NCBI GenBank assembly: GCA_045540015.1
Contig: JAZQGP010000014.1
Span: 3,633 to 67,632 of the forward strand
DNA length: 64,000 bases
Direction of reading: 5' to 3'
Origin: UMGS1387 sp045540015
GTDB taxonomy: Bacteria > Bacillota > Clostridia > Oscillospirales > CAG-382
Shown here: positions 18,206 through 26,666 of the stretch, piece by piece
Numbering within the stretch: the first letter of the stretch is position 1
How the letters are laid out: each line of letters starts with the position of its first letter
Position numbers and translations under genes: made by a program
The notes under the pieces: generated by a model
What the model saw: the letters and a program-made list of their open reading frames with translations, nothing else
Database searches by the model: none
What the model was told of the DNA's origin: nothing

Positions 18206-18236
18206 AAAAAGAGCCATGGATTGTTTGCCATGGCTC
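18206..18236 (-). terminator. Terminator of the ecfT-truA-dnaX operon
   Basis: Read on the minus strand, GAGCCATGG pairs with CCATGGCTC (18211-18219 with 18228-18236) and is followed by TTTTTATG. It faces the preceding plus-strand terminator, as expected between convergent genes. Confidence 0.85.
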
Positions 18237-18257
18237 AAAGCTTATGTTAGATTGTGA

Positions 18258-19907
18258 TTAAAACCCGCCAAGGTCGGGAAGAGAGCTGTTTTTATTAGAT
18301 GCATCACCGAGAGGTATAACGGATACTCTGACGCTGTAGCCGAGACGGTTTGAACAGGTTTTTGCAAGCAAATCCAGAAAAGCGGCATTGCCGTTTATCA
18401 TGAAAACCCCCATGCTGCCGCATTCTATAGTAACATCGTCTCCGTTAAGAGAAGCACGTGAATCGACAATAAAGGAATAAAGTATCGGATCGGCAATTTT
18501 TATGTCTTCAAGTACTTCACCAAAGGCAAGGAAACTCTGACTGGATTTCGGTTTCTTTGGTGCAGGAGGTTCGGGTGTAAATTCAGGCACAGCCGCAGGC
18601 ACATCCGGCTCAAAAGGAAGATCCGCAGGAAAAGCGTTTTCAGGCGGAGGAGTCAGATCAAAAGGCGGCTCGTCCGGAATAAAGCTGTCAGAGCTTTCGG
18701 AAGGAGTGTTCTGTTTGGGATGTTTTTCGACGGTCTGCTGTTTTGCAGGCGCGGAAGATGCTTTCACTCCGTTTGTTTCAAGTGCAGAAATACGTGCTGC
18801 AAGTGCTTCGGAGCTTGTACTCAGCCGGCAGTCGCAAAGACGCATTATCATGAGCTCGATAAGGGTTCTGCGCGAAAGCCCGTTTTGCATGAGCTTGTTT
18901 TGAGTTTGCTCGACGATTTCTGTTGCGTAAAGCAGATATTCGGGTGTGAATTTTGACTCTATGTCGCGAAGCGTGTCGATAACGTCTTTGCCGGAATCTA
19001 TAAGGAACGAAACGGAGCTACTCGCGTATTTCATAATGAGGAGATTGCGGAACATTTCGCCAAGCTCGCTACAGAGAACGCTCATGTCCTTGCTTGCGTT
19101 GTAGGCATTTGATATTTCTTCAAGAGCAAGTGAAGCGTTTTTGTCTGCAATTGCACGCAGCACCGAAAGAACCGATGCGTTTCCGACAACGCCGAGAACT
19201 TTGGATGCTTTTTCTGCGTCAACACCGCTTTGTCCCACAAACAGTTCAAGCATTGAAAGCGCATCACGCATAGCACCCGTTGCAAGAGTTGCGATAAGGC
19301 GAAGTGCATCCGTTTCGATTCCGATGTTCTCACTGTCGCTTATGTGACGAAGACGTGGGAGCATATCCTCGGGACTTATTCTGTGAAAATCAAAACGCTT
19401 ACAGCGTGAGAGAATTGTTGCGGGAATTTTGTTAAGCTCTGTGGTTGCGAGTATGAACATAACATGAGACGGAGGCTCTTCAAGGGTTTTGAGAAGTGCG
19501 TTGAAGGCACTGTCTGAGAGCATATGAACCTCGTCTATGATGTAAACGCGCTTTTTCAGCTCAATCGGCATAAAGCTTATTTTTTCGCGAAGCTCTCTTA
19601 TGTTGTCAACGCCGTTGTTTGATGCTGCATCCATTTCGGTTATGTCAAAGCTGTTTTCCGCGGCAAGACAGCGCTCGCATTTTCCGCACGGGTCACCGTT
19701 TTGCGGATTCTCGCAGCTTACTGCACGTGCAAGAATTTTTGCACAGGTGGTTTTTCCTGTTCCGCGTGAGCCGCAGAAAAGATATGCGTGCGAAACACTG
19801 CCCTGCATTACCTCGCTTTGCAGAACCTTTGTGATATGCTCCTGTCCGATAACGTCCGCAAAAACCGACGGGCGCCATTTTCTGTATAAAGCCATATACT
19901 GTGACAT
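18258..19907 (-). CDS. dnaX: DNA polymerase III subunit gamma/tau
   Basis: Clamp-loader ATPase that loads the sliding clamp at primer-template junctions. 549 residues. Walker A GSRGTGKTT (46-54), zinc-binding Cys65, Cys74, Cys77 and Cys80, Walker B IIDEVHML (about 123-130), and sensor-1 region ILATTELNKIP. A Pro-rich linker (about 385-465) joins the AAA+ core to a tau-like C-terminal domain. It is not followed by ybaB-recR as in many Firmicutes. It lies 26 nt downstream of truA on the same strand. An AGGAG sits 11 nt before the ATG, a rather long spacing. Confidence 0.95.
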   Translation of the reverse strand: MSQYMALYRKWRPSVFADVIGQEHITKVLQSEVMQGSVSHAYLFCGSRGTGKTTCAKILARAVSCENPQNGDPCGKCERCLAAENSFDITEMDAASNNGVDNIRELREKISFMPIELKKRVYIIDEVHMLSDSAFNALLKTLEEPPSHVMFILATTELNKIPATILSRCKRFDFHRISPEDMLPRLRHISDSENIGIETDALRLIATLATGAMRDALSMLELFVGQSGVDAEKASKVLGVVGNASVLSVLRAIADKNASLALEEISNAYNASKDMSVLCSELGEMFRNLLIMKYASSSVSFLIDSGKDVIDTLRDIESKFTPEYLLYATEIVEQTQNKLMQNGLSRRTLIELMIMRLCDCRLSTSSEALAARISALETNGVKASSAPAKQQTVEKHPKQNTPSESSDSFIPDEPPFDLTPPPENAFPADLPFEPDVPAAVPEFTPEPPAPKKPKSSQSFLAFGEVLEDIKIADPILYSFIVDSRASLNGDDVTIECGSMGVFMINGNAAFLDLLAKTCSNRLGYSVRVSVIPLGDASNKNSSLPDLGGF

Positions 19908-19933
19908 ATTCGCATGCTCTCCTTATGTTTTTA

Positions 19934-20689
19934 TCAATAGAATATTTTGTTGAGATACAGTCCGTGTGCAGGTGCTGTATCGCCTGCATTTTTTCGGTCA
20001 AGGCTTTCAATTATTGCTCGTACCGTACCCTCGGGCGCATCGTTTCTTATACAGTCAAGGTAGGTTCCGACCATGATTCGCACCATGTTGTAGAGAAATC
20101 CGTCGGCACAGACGGAAATTGTAATAAGCCCGTCGCTGTCTTTTTCAACTCGGAAATATTTTACGGTTCTTATGGTGTTTTCCTCGTTTTTTGAGCCTTT
20201 TGACATGAATGCACGAAAATCGCAAGTTCCCTCAAATTCTCCGCAAAGATACGAAAACTTTTCCGTGTCAATAAACTGCGGATAAAACAATGCATAGCCC
20301 TCAAGAAAAGGGTTTACATAGTCGTTGTTCCAGATTTTGTAGATGTATTCCTTGCCGAGACATGAATAGCGTGCGTGAAAATCCGCGTCTTTTTCCTGAC
20401 AGCTTTTTACGCACAAACCGCTTGATCTTAGGTGAAAGTTTAACGCTTTGGGAAGCTTGTCTGTAGGGATGCAGACATTGTCAGAGGAAATGTGGCAAAC
20501 GTAATTGTTGGCATGAACGCCTGCATCCGTGCGTGAACAGCCGCTGACATCGGGGCGAAAGCCGAGAACGGCTTCGAGTGCGTCCTGAATTGTGCTTTGC
20601 ACGCTTTTTGCGTTTGGTTGAACCTGCCAGCCGTGGAATTTTCCGCCGTCATACATAAGATGCAAGGCGATGTTTTTGTTTTTACTCAT
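19934..20689 (-). CDS. truA: tRNA pseudouridine(38-40) synthase TruA
   Basis: Isomerises uridines 38-40 in the anticodon stem-loop of many tRNAs. 251 residues, normal length. Catalytic Asp55 lies in CSRTDAGVHA, with the GxxFHGWQxQ entry strand (about 16-24) before it and the C-terminal FLYNMVRIMVG motif. The start codon overlaps the ecfT stop by 4 nt (ATGA), so the two are translationally coupled. Confidence 0.95.
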   Translation of the reverse strand: MSKNKNIALHLMYDGGKFHGWQVQPNAKSVQSTIQDALEAVLGFRPDVSGCSRTDAGVHANNYVCHISSDNVCIPTDKLPKALNFHLRSSGLCVKSCQEKDADFHARYSCLGKEYIYKIWNNDYVNPFLEGYALFYPQFIDTEKFSYLCGEFEGTCDFRAFMSKGSKNEENTIRTVKYFRVEKDSDGLITISVCADGFLYNMVRIMVGTYLDCIRNDAPEGTVRAIIESLDRKNAGDTAPAHGLYLNKIFY

Positions 20690-21504
20690 ATAACTGCCTC
20701 TAAAACAAATCGCGAAGCGATAATAAGCGCGGCATACAGGGCAAAAAACAAAAGAACAGCAAAATCCTCTCCTGATGCCTTCATGGTTTTCATGCGTGTT
20801 CTTCCTTCACCGCCTCTGTAAAGACGGCACTCCATGGCTGACGCAAGCTCGTCTGCTCTGCGGAAGGCTGAAACAAACAGCGGAATGAGTATTGGCACAA
20901 GCGCTTTTGCTCGTCTTACAAGACTTCCGCTTTCAAAGTCAGCACCTCTTGCCTTCTGGGCGTTTATTATCTTTTGTGTTTCCTCAATAAGTGTCGGGAT
21001 AAAACGCAGCGCTATTGTCATCATCATGGAAAATTCGTGTACGGGAAGACCGATTTTTGCAAACGGTGAGAGCAGGCGCTCTATTGCATCTGTCAGGGAA
21101 ACGGGCGTTGTTGTGTAGGTCAGAAGCACGAAGGTGCCAAGAATAAGGCATATTATGCGCAGTGCCATGAGTAAAGCATAAAGAATTCCTTCGGGATAAA
21201 TCTTTATAAAGCCTATATGCACAAGAGGAGTCTCGCCCGATGTCAGAAACAGGTTCGCAAGCACCGTAAAAGCAAGAATAAACACAATGGGCTTAAGACT
21301 TTTTAATATGACCTTTACGTTAAGCCGTGAAGCAGCTATAATAAGCAGCGTCTGTAAAACCACAGCGGAATACGCAATCAGGCTGTTTGCACTGAAAATG
21401 CCGACAATGTAGAATATGATTGCTATAATTTTAAACCGCGGGTCAAAGCGGTGAATAATCGAGTTTCCGGGGAAATATTGCCCCAAAGTGATGTCGGAAA
21501 GCAT
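20686..21504 (-). CDS. ecfT: Energy-coupling factor transporter transmembrane protein EcfT
   Basis: The T subunit of an ECF vitamin transporter. It couples the two ATPases (EcfA1/A2) to exchangeable substrate-binding S subunits. 272 residues with at least five hydrophobic helices and the two coupling-helix signatures AQKARGADF and AMECRLYRGG. The usual cluster is ecfA1-ecfA2-ecfT-truA; here the ATPase genes are not adjacent, because the upstream neighbour is a divergent lipoprotein gene. First gene of an apparent ecfT-truA-dnaX operon. Confidence 0.93.
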   Translation of the reverse strand: MLSDITLGQYFPGNSIIHRFDPRFKIIAIIFYIVGIFSANSLIAYSAVVLQTLLIIAASRLNVKVILKSLKPIVFILAFTVLANLFLTSGETPLVHIGFIKIYPEGILYALLMALRIICLILGTFVLLTYTTTPVSLTDAIERLLSPFAKIGLPVHEFSMMMTIALRFIPTLIEETQKIINAQKARGADFESGSLVRRAKALVPILIPLFVSAFRRADELASAMECRLYRGGEGRTRMKTMKASGEDFAVLLFFALYAALIIASRFVLEAVI

Positions 21505-21661
21505 CTTTCATGTCCTTTCGAAAAATAATTACCTATCTTAACATACTATTGTACCACATTTTTTTGAATTGTGCTATACTTTTCTGAAAAAAATATGTGT
21601 AGATGCCGGATAATTAATACATAAGAGAATTTGTAAACAATAATAAATCTGAAAATAACAC

Positions 21662-21690
21662 TTGAAAAACACATTTTTTTGTGCTATACT
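21662..21690 (+). promoter_or_regulatory. Sigma-A promoter of the BspA-like lipoprotein gene
   Basis: TTGAAA (21662-21667), 17-nt spacer, TATACT (21685-21690), about 50 nt before the start codon. Confidence 0.65.
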
Positions 21691-21744
21691 ACTCGTGTAT
21701 ATCAGTTAAACTGTAACATTATGGCATAAAGGAGCAAAATCGTT

Positions 21745-22650
21745 ATGAAAAAATTACTTACCGCATTACTTTGTGTTTCGCTTATTTGTGCAGGTTTTCT
21801 CACTTCCTGTAACAAAAAAGAGAAGGTAGAAGAAGCACCGGTCGAAGAAGTGGTTGAAGAACAGGTTCCCGAGGTAGACCCCATCCCCTTTGAATATGAC
21901 CTTGACAAGACAGAAGGTACTGCGGTTATTACAAGTTACATAGGAGAGGAAACAGAGGTTACTGTTCCTGCCGTTATTTCCGCTGTTGTTGATGTCGCGC
22001 TCACCGAAGAAGAAATTGCAGCGCTCCCAAAGACCGAAGCAGACGAAAAGAAGACAAGAAAGTCATCCAAGGTTCCTACAAAAAAAGTGATTCAGGAATT
22101 TGCAGTTACAGGCATTTCTGCCGGAGCATTTTTTGACAATGAAACCGTTGAGAGTGTTGTTATTGAAGAAGGAATTGAAACAATAGGCGACGCTGCCTTC
22201 CAGAACTGCAAGGCAATGAAGAGCATAAAGCTCCCCGAAAGCCTTCTTTCAATAGGAAGCCGTGCGTTCTACGGCTGTGAGACTCTTTCTGAGCTCAACA
22301 TAGGTGCGAACGTAAACAGCATCGGCTATATGGCATTCTCCGACATTTTCTTTGAAATTCCGTGGTACTCTGCGCTTACAGATACAGCAGTTATCGTAGG
22401 TGACGGCGTGCTTCTCAAGTACAACAGCACATCGGATGCAGTGTTCGGCGACGAAGTAAAGCATGTTGCTTACTATGCATTTGCAGACAGCACCGTTGCA
22501 AACATCACATTCTCAGGTTCTCTTGAAACAGTTGACTCAAAAGCGTTCTTTGAAAGCAAGCCCACAGTACATGTTCCTGAAGGCTCTGCTGCAATCAAGG
22601 ATTTAACTCTTGCAAATGCAAAGTATGTTACTTATAAACCCGCAGCATAA
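21745..22650 (+). CDS. Lipoprotein with BspA-type leucine-rich repeats (LRR_5)
   Basis: A 301-residue surface lipoprotein. The signal peptide ends in the lipobox LTSC, with lipidation at Cys22. An acidic Glu/Val/Pro-rich spacer (about 27-50) leads to Treponema/Bacteroides BspA-like repeats (about 115-290) of the form IEEGIETIGDAAFQNCKAM and LPESLLSIGSRAFYGC. Such proteins are typically adhesins or ligand-binding surface proteins; no enzyme motif is visible. AAAGGAGC precedes the ATG. Monocistronic, with its own promoter and terminator. Confidence 0.85.
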   Translation: MKKLLTALLCVSLICAGFLTSCNKKEKVEEAPVEEVVEEQVPEVDPIPFEYDLDKTEGTAVITSYIGEETEVTVPAVISAVVDVALTEEEIAALPKTEADEKKTRKSSKVPTKKVIQEFAVTGISAGAFFDNETVESVVIEEGIETIGDAAFQNCKAMKSIKLPESLLSIGSRAFYGCETLSELNIGANVNSIGYMAFSDIFFEIPWYSALTDTAVIVGDGVLLKYNSTSDAVFGDEVKHVAYYAFADSTVANITFSGSLETVDSKAFFESKPTVHVPEGSAAIKDLTLANAKYVTYKPAA

Positions 22651-22690
22651 TAACAGCTACAATACAGGCAGTAATTAATATTGTAAACAT

Positions 22691-22722
22691 AGACCGTATG
22701 AAATTTATCATGCGGTCTTTTT
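22691..22722 (+). terminator. Terminator of the BspA-like lipoprotein gene
   Basis: AGACCGTATGA pairs with TCATGCGGTCT (22691-22701 with 22708-22718, one wobble) and is followed by TTTTTG. Confidence 0.8.
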
Positions 22723-22737
22723 GTGTGAGGTAAACTG

Positions 22738-22766
22738 TTGACGAAAATGAAAAAATATGTTATTAT
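22738..22766 (+). promoter_or_regulatory. Promoter of the PfkB-family kinase gene
   Basis: TTGACG (22738-22743), 17-nt spacer, TATTAT (22761-22766); an overlapping TATAAT begins at 22764. Confidence 0.6.
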
Positions 22767-22805
22767 AATTGGTGGAAAAAAGTAAGCATATGAGGTGATG
22801 CGGTA

Positions 22806-23747
22806 ATGAAGAAAAGAATACTTGCCATAGGCTCATCAAACATTGATTTTGTAAGCCGTATGCCGAGAGTTCCTCAGCCAGGAGAAACTCTCATTTCAAA
22901 CGACACATATGCGTTTGTTCCCGGTGGAAAGGGCGCAAACAGCGCGGTTGCGGCAGCACGCCTGGGTGCGGATGTTGTATTCTGCACAAGAGTCGGAAAC
23001 GACGGCTATGCATCCCAGCTTCACGACAAATACAAAGCAGAGGGAATTGACACGCGATTTGTTTTCCGCGACAAAACAGCTCAGACAGGTCTTGCGGTTG
23101 TTATGGTTGAACATACAGGGCACAACAGGATTGTTGTATATCCCGGTGCAAATGCGCTTTTGTCGGAGATAGATATTGAAGAAGCGTTCACCTGTTATCC
23201 CGACGCACTTCTCATACAGCTTGAGATTGATTTTGCCACAGTTGTTTCCGCAACGAAAATGGCTTATAATCAGGGAGCAAAGATATTTCTTGATGCAGGT
23301 CCAGCAAGAAGCGATTATCCTTATTCGTCGCTTGCTCCGCTTGAGGTATTCTCTCCCAATGAAACCGAAACTGAAATTATTACAGGCATAAAGCCGCTTG
23401 GTGCAGACAGTTGTCTTCGTGCGGCAATTGCAATCTGTTCAATGGTACAGACAAAGTATGTTGTTATAAAGCTTGGAGAGAGAGGCTGCTTTGTATATGA
23501 CGGAACACATTGCAGACATATAGCCCCCGTTGAAATAGGCAGAGCTGTTGACACAACGGCGGCAGGTGATGCATTTACCGCGGCACTTACGCACAGGTAT
23601 CTTGACAACGGCGAGGACATTTTTGAGGCGTGTGAATATGCGAACTGTGTCGGTGCTTATGTTGTAACAAAGCAGGGAGCTTTTTCGTCTTTGCCGACTC
23701 AAAAACAGCTTGACGAGTTTTTGAAAAGCAAAAACCAAGATGAGTAA
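22806..23747 (+). CDS. Ribokinase-like sugar kinase (PfkB family)
   Basis: ATP-dependent phosphorylation of a sugar, most likely ribose, in the cytoplasm. 313 residues. Both PfkB signatures are present: GGKGANSAVAAARLG (40-54) and DTTAAGDAF (249-257), with catalytic Asp255. The N-terminal GSSNIDFV and the Lys/Asn-rich lid region also match RbsK. No transporter or rbsD gene lies nearby, so the substrate is uncertain; other PfkB nucleoside or fructose kinases are alternatives. GAGGTG is the ribosome binding site. Confidence 0.85.
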   Translation: MKKRILAIGSSNIDFVSRMPRVPQPGETLISNDTYAFVPGGKGANSAVAAARLGADVVFCTRVGNDGYASQLHDKYKAEGIDTRFVFRDKTAQTGLAVVMVEHTGHNRIVVYPGANALLSEIDIEEAFTCYPDALLIQLEIDFATVVSATKMAYNQGAKIFLDAGPARSDYPYSSLAPLEVFSPNETETEIITGIKPLGADSCLRAAIAICSMVQTKYVVIKLGERGCFVYDGTHCRHIAPVEIGRAVDTTAAGDAFTAALTHRYLDNGEDIFEACEYANCVGAYVVTKQGAFSSLPTQKQLDEFLKSKNQDE

Positions 23748-23843
23748 TCATAGCATTTTATGATGTTGATTAAAAAATTGCTTGCAATATGCGCATAAAT
23801 ATGGTAGAATATATCAGTTAAAGCTGAACATCATAGAATAAAT

Positions 23844-23876
23844 GTTAAATTGAAGTCGTTTAGACTTCAATTTAAC
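23844..23876 (+). repeat. Perfect palindrome in the pyrH leader
   Basis: GTTAAATTGAAGTC-GTTTA-GACTTCAATTTAAC, a perfect 14-bp stem ending 29 nt before the pyrH start. It is a variant of the dispersed palindromic family (core AAATTGAAGT...ACTTCAATTT). It could form an RNA hairpin or bind a regulator; which is unknown. Confidence 0.6.
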
Positions 23877-23905
23877 AAATTAAAAATGTGCAAAGGGGAA
23901 TGATT

Positions 23906-24613
23906 ATGCCAAAGTATAAGAGAGTGCTTCTAAAGCTTTCGGGCGAAGCACTGATGAACGGCAGCAAGGACGGAATTATTGATTTTGATTTTGTAGATAC
24001 TATAGCAAAGCAGATTAAGCGTTGCACAAGTGAAGGAGTTTCATTTGGAATTGTTATCGGCGGCGGCAACATCTGGCGCGGTGCAGGAAAGAAGATCAAC
24101 AGAACAAGAGCAGACCATATGGGAATGCTTGCAACTGTTATAAATTCTCTTGCAGTTCAGTCTGTGTTTGAGGAAAACGGCATTGAAACAAGAACAATGA
24201 CAGCCCTTCAGATGAATCAGGTGGCAGAGCCTTATATCAGAAACAAGGCGGTTTCCCACATGGATAAGGGCAGAGTTGTTATAATAGGCTGCGGCTCGGG
24301 AAATCCCTATTTCTCAACCGACACGGCAGCGGTTTTAAGAGCTGCCGAAATAGGAGCAGAAATCGTTCTCTTTGCAAAGAATGTAGACGGCGTTTACACG
24401 GCTGACCCGAAAAAAGATCCGAATGCCAAAAAGGTTGACAGCATTACTTATGACGAAATCATACATCACGACCTGACGGTTATAGACAGTACTGCATCCG
24501 CTTTCGGACGCGACAACAATTTGCCGCTTCTGCTGTTCGGTCTTAACGATCCGGAGAACATCTACCGCGCAGTAAACGGTGAGAAAATCGGAACAATGGT
24601 TTCTCTTGGTTAA
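23906..24613 (+). CDS. pyrH: UMP kinase
   Basis: Hexameric UMP kinase, phosphorylating UMP to UDP for nucleotide synthesis. The ATG at 23906 follows AAAGGGG by 7 nt; an in-frame GTG 6 codons upstream overlaps that site and is rejected. 235 residues. Amino-acid-kinase-fold motifs: LLKLSGEAL at the start, VIGGGNIWRG, and a C-terminal acceptor region NVDGVYTADPKKDPNA. Followed by frr 41 nt later, the usual bacterial pair. Confidence 0.95.
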   Translation: MPKYKRVLLKLSGEALMNGSKDGIIDFDFVDTIAKQIKRCTSEGVSFGIVIGGGNIWRGAGKKINRTRADHMGMLATVINSLAVQSVFEENGIETRTMTALQMNQVAEPYIRNKAVSHMDKGRVVIIGCGSGNPYFSTDTAAVLRAAEIGAEIVLFAKNVDGVYTADPKKDPNAKKVDSITYDEIIHHDLTVIDSTASAFGRDNNLPLLLFGLNDPENIYRAVNGEKIGTMVSLG

Positions 24614-24654
24614 ATACAAATAAACTATAATTATACAAAACGGAGGATATACCT

Positions 24655-25209
24655 ATGAAAATTGACACAAAGCCTTATGAAGAAAAAATGAGCAAATCCG
24701 TTGCAAGTCTTGAAACAGAATTCGGTTCAATCAGTGCAGGACGTGCAAGTGCGGCAGTGCTTGACAGAGTTCTTGTAGATTACTGTGGCAGCAGCATGCC
24801 CGTAAACCAGGTTGCAGGCGTTAAAATGCCAGACCCCAGAACACTTGTTATCTCTCCTTGGGATGCAAGCATTTTAAAGGATATTGAAAAGGCAATTCTT
24901 GCTTCCGACCTCGGAATTACACCTCAGAACGACGGCAAGGTTATCCGTCTTTCATTCCCTCAGCCTACAGAAGAAAGAAGAAAAGAGCTTTCAAAGAAGG
25001 TTGAAAAGCTTACCGAGGAATGCAAGGTTGCTATCAGAAATATCCGCCGCGATGCAAACGACAAGTGTAAGGACATGAAGAAGAACGGCGAAATGACTGA
25101 GGACGAGCAGAAGGCGTCCGAAAAGCTCATCCAGGATGTAACCGACAAGTATGCAAAGCTTGCCGATGCAGCAGCCGATACCAAGAAAAAAGAAATCATG
25201 ACCGTCTAA
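24655..25209 (+). CDS. frr: Ribosome recycling factor
   Basis: Splits post-termination ribosomes together with EF-G. 184 residues, the standard length. The three-helix-bundle sequence has the family motifs GRASAAVLDRVLVDYCGSS, PLSFPQPTEERRKEL-like segment and RNIRRDANDK. Good ribosome binding site (GGAGGA). The usual next gene uppS is missing; a repeat block follows instead. Confidence 0.95.
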   Translation: MKIDTKPYEEKMSKSVASLETEFGSISAGRASAAVLDRVLVDYCGSSMPVNQVAGVKMPDPRTLVISPWDASILKDIEKAILASDLGITPQNDGKVIRLSFPQPTEERRKELSKKVEKLTEECKVAIRNIRRDANDKCKDMKKNGEMTEDEQKASEKLIQDVTDKYAKLADAAADTKKKEIMTV

Positions 25210-25211
25210 CC

Positions 25212-25735
25212 GCTTTCTTGAAAGAAAGCTTGGCAAAGAACTTTTCATTGGTGAAATTGACGTTTGAACAACATCACGCTTTTTGAAAAAAGCTTAGCAA
25301 AAACTTTTAAACGGTGAAATTGACGTTTGAACAACATCAATTTCAGAATTGCTCAATCAGTGCAGCTTTGCCATCTTACAAGTAATCGCCGTAAGCTATG
25401 GAAGCCGGGCTGAAAGACCAAACAGGTTTAAGATGAGGAATAAACTTTTAAAAAAAGTAAGATAGAAAGGCGTCGGCGACAAGGGAAGAATACATAAGGA
25501 AACCGTAGGTGTCCTTATGGGTGCTCTTTTGCCTACTTATCTGCACAAGCAGAAAAGTAGGGCCTCCACGGCAGTGGAAAGCTACAAATTTGGTTTATGC
25601 CCACCTCGGCGATAGCCGACCATTATCAATAGAAAGAGTAACGCCCCACGGCAGTGGAAAACTGCAAATACAGTTTATGACTTCCTGCCGTCAGGCAGAA
25701 TGAGAAATCAAATTTTTGTATATTAAAGAATGGAA
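25212..25735 (-). repeat. Composite intergenic repeat block, copy 2 (inverted)
   Basis: About 520 nt without a credible gene between frr and cdsA. It is an inverted copy of 33264-33735, including a 57-nt stretch that matches exactly as reverse complement (about 25352-25408, from the CAGAATTGC end through GTAAGCTATG). It contains two GTGAAATTGACGTTTGAACA palindrome modules, a CTTTCTTGAAAGAAAG hairpin right after the frr stop, and the GGCGATAGCCG and CACGGCAGTGG phrases of copy 1. Confidence 0.75.
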
Positions 25736-25736
25736 T

Positions 25737-25769
25737 GTGACATGAAAGTTGTTTAAACTTTTATGTCAC
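25737..25769. repeat. Palindromic element abutting cdsA
   Basis: GTGACAT...ATGTCAC outer arms (25737-25743 with 25763-25769) and GAAAGTT/AACTTT inner arms. It ends 11 nt before the preferred cdsA start and supplies the false ATG at 25763. Confidence 0.6.
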
Positions 25770-25780
25770 CAATCAAAAAT

Positions 25781-26599
25781 ATGAAGCAGAGAATTTTGAC
25801 GGGAATAGCTCTTGTTCTCGCTATGATTTGCGTGTTCCTGCTTTCGGGAACATGGGTTTACATTGCCTTTTGCAGCCTGCTGTCGGTTTTTGGCACATGG
25901 GAAATGCTGGGCTGTGTAGGCAAACTCAAAACAAGAATACTTTCAGTTCCGGCGCTGATAATTTCGGCGGCGTGTCCTCTTTGCGCTCATTTTGTCGGAA
26001 TGCAGTCGCTTCCTGTGATGCTTTCTGGACTGCTGTTTTATATGCTTGTTGTTTCCGTGTTCACGGCAGACAGCATTGATACGCAGTCAGTTTCAACGGC
26101 GTTTACGACTACGGCGTATGTTATAATCTGCTTTACATGTCTTCTTCAGCTTCGCTATATTGCGGACGCAGACGGAAATACAGTGGGACAGTATTTTTAC
26201 CTGCTTGTATTTGTTGCGGCATGGATAACGGACACGTTTGCGTATTTTACGGGTGTTTTCTTCGGAAAGCACAAGCTGATACCTCGTGTCAGTCCAAAAA
26301 AGACTGTTGAGGGTGCTGTCGGCGGAATTGTTTTCTGTGTTATTGCGTTTCTTGTATATGCAAAGGTTCTCACAAGTGTATCGGATATACAAGTGAATTA
26401 CGTTGCTTTTGCAATTTTCGGACTGTGCCTTTCGGTGCTTTCGCAGATTGGCGATTTGCTTGCATCTGCCATAAAACGCAGCTACGGTATAAAGGACTAC
26501 GGAAAGCTTTTTCCCGGCCACGGCGGTGTGCTTGACAGGTTTGACAGTATTATGGTGCTGTGTCCGGTGCTGTATATTTGTATTGGAATTCTAATATGA
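25781..26599 (+). CDS. cdsA: Phosphatidate cytidylyltransferase
   Basis: Makes CDP-diacylglycerol from CTP and phosphatidic acid, the branch point of phospholipid synthesis. 272 residues with multiple membrane helices. The C-terminal signature SPKKTVEG ... SQIGDLLASAIKRS and KDYGKLFPGHGGVLDRFDS carries the metal-binding residues. Start taken at 25781 because family members begin MKQRI-like and the ATG six codons upstream lies inside a palindromic repeat. Neither has a clear Shine-Dalgarno, which is unusual here. Usually sits in frr-uppS-cdsA-dxr; both uppS and dxr are missing from this spot. Confidence 0.93.
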   Translation: MKQRILTGIALVLAMICVFLLSGTWVYIAFCSLLSVFGTWEMLGCVGKLKTRILSVPALIISAACPLCAHFVGMQSLPVMLSGLLFYMLVVSVFTADSIDTQSVSTAFTTTAYVIICFTCLLQLRYIADADGNTVGQYFYLLVFVAAWITDTFAYFTGVFFGKHKLIPRVSPKKTVEGAVGGIVFCVIAFLVYAKVLTSVSDIQVNYVAFAIFGLCLSVLSQIGDLLASAIKRSYGIKDYGKLFPGHGGVLDRFDSIMVLCPVLYICIGILI

Positions 26600-26608
26600 C
26601 AAATGTGC

Positions 26609-26640
26609 GACCGGCGCTTCTTTGGCGTCGGTCTTTAATA
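26609..26640 (+). terminator. Terminator-like hairpin between cdsA and ispE
   Basis: GACCGGCGC pairs with GCGTCGGTC (26609-26617 with 26625-26633, one wobble), followed by a short TTTAATATTT. It would be a weak terminator. Confidence 0.5.
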
Positions 26641-26666
26641 TTTATCGGATTAAAGGAGATATCAGC

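Noticed and set aside
23888..23905. GTG six codons upstream as the start of pyrH
   Set aside because: It overlaps the AAAGGGG ribosome binding site that serves the ATG at 23906.
25763..25780. Upstream ATG as the start of cdsA
   Set aside because: It lies inside the right arm of a palindromic repeat and family members start at the later MKQRI-like position.
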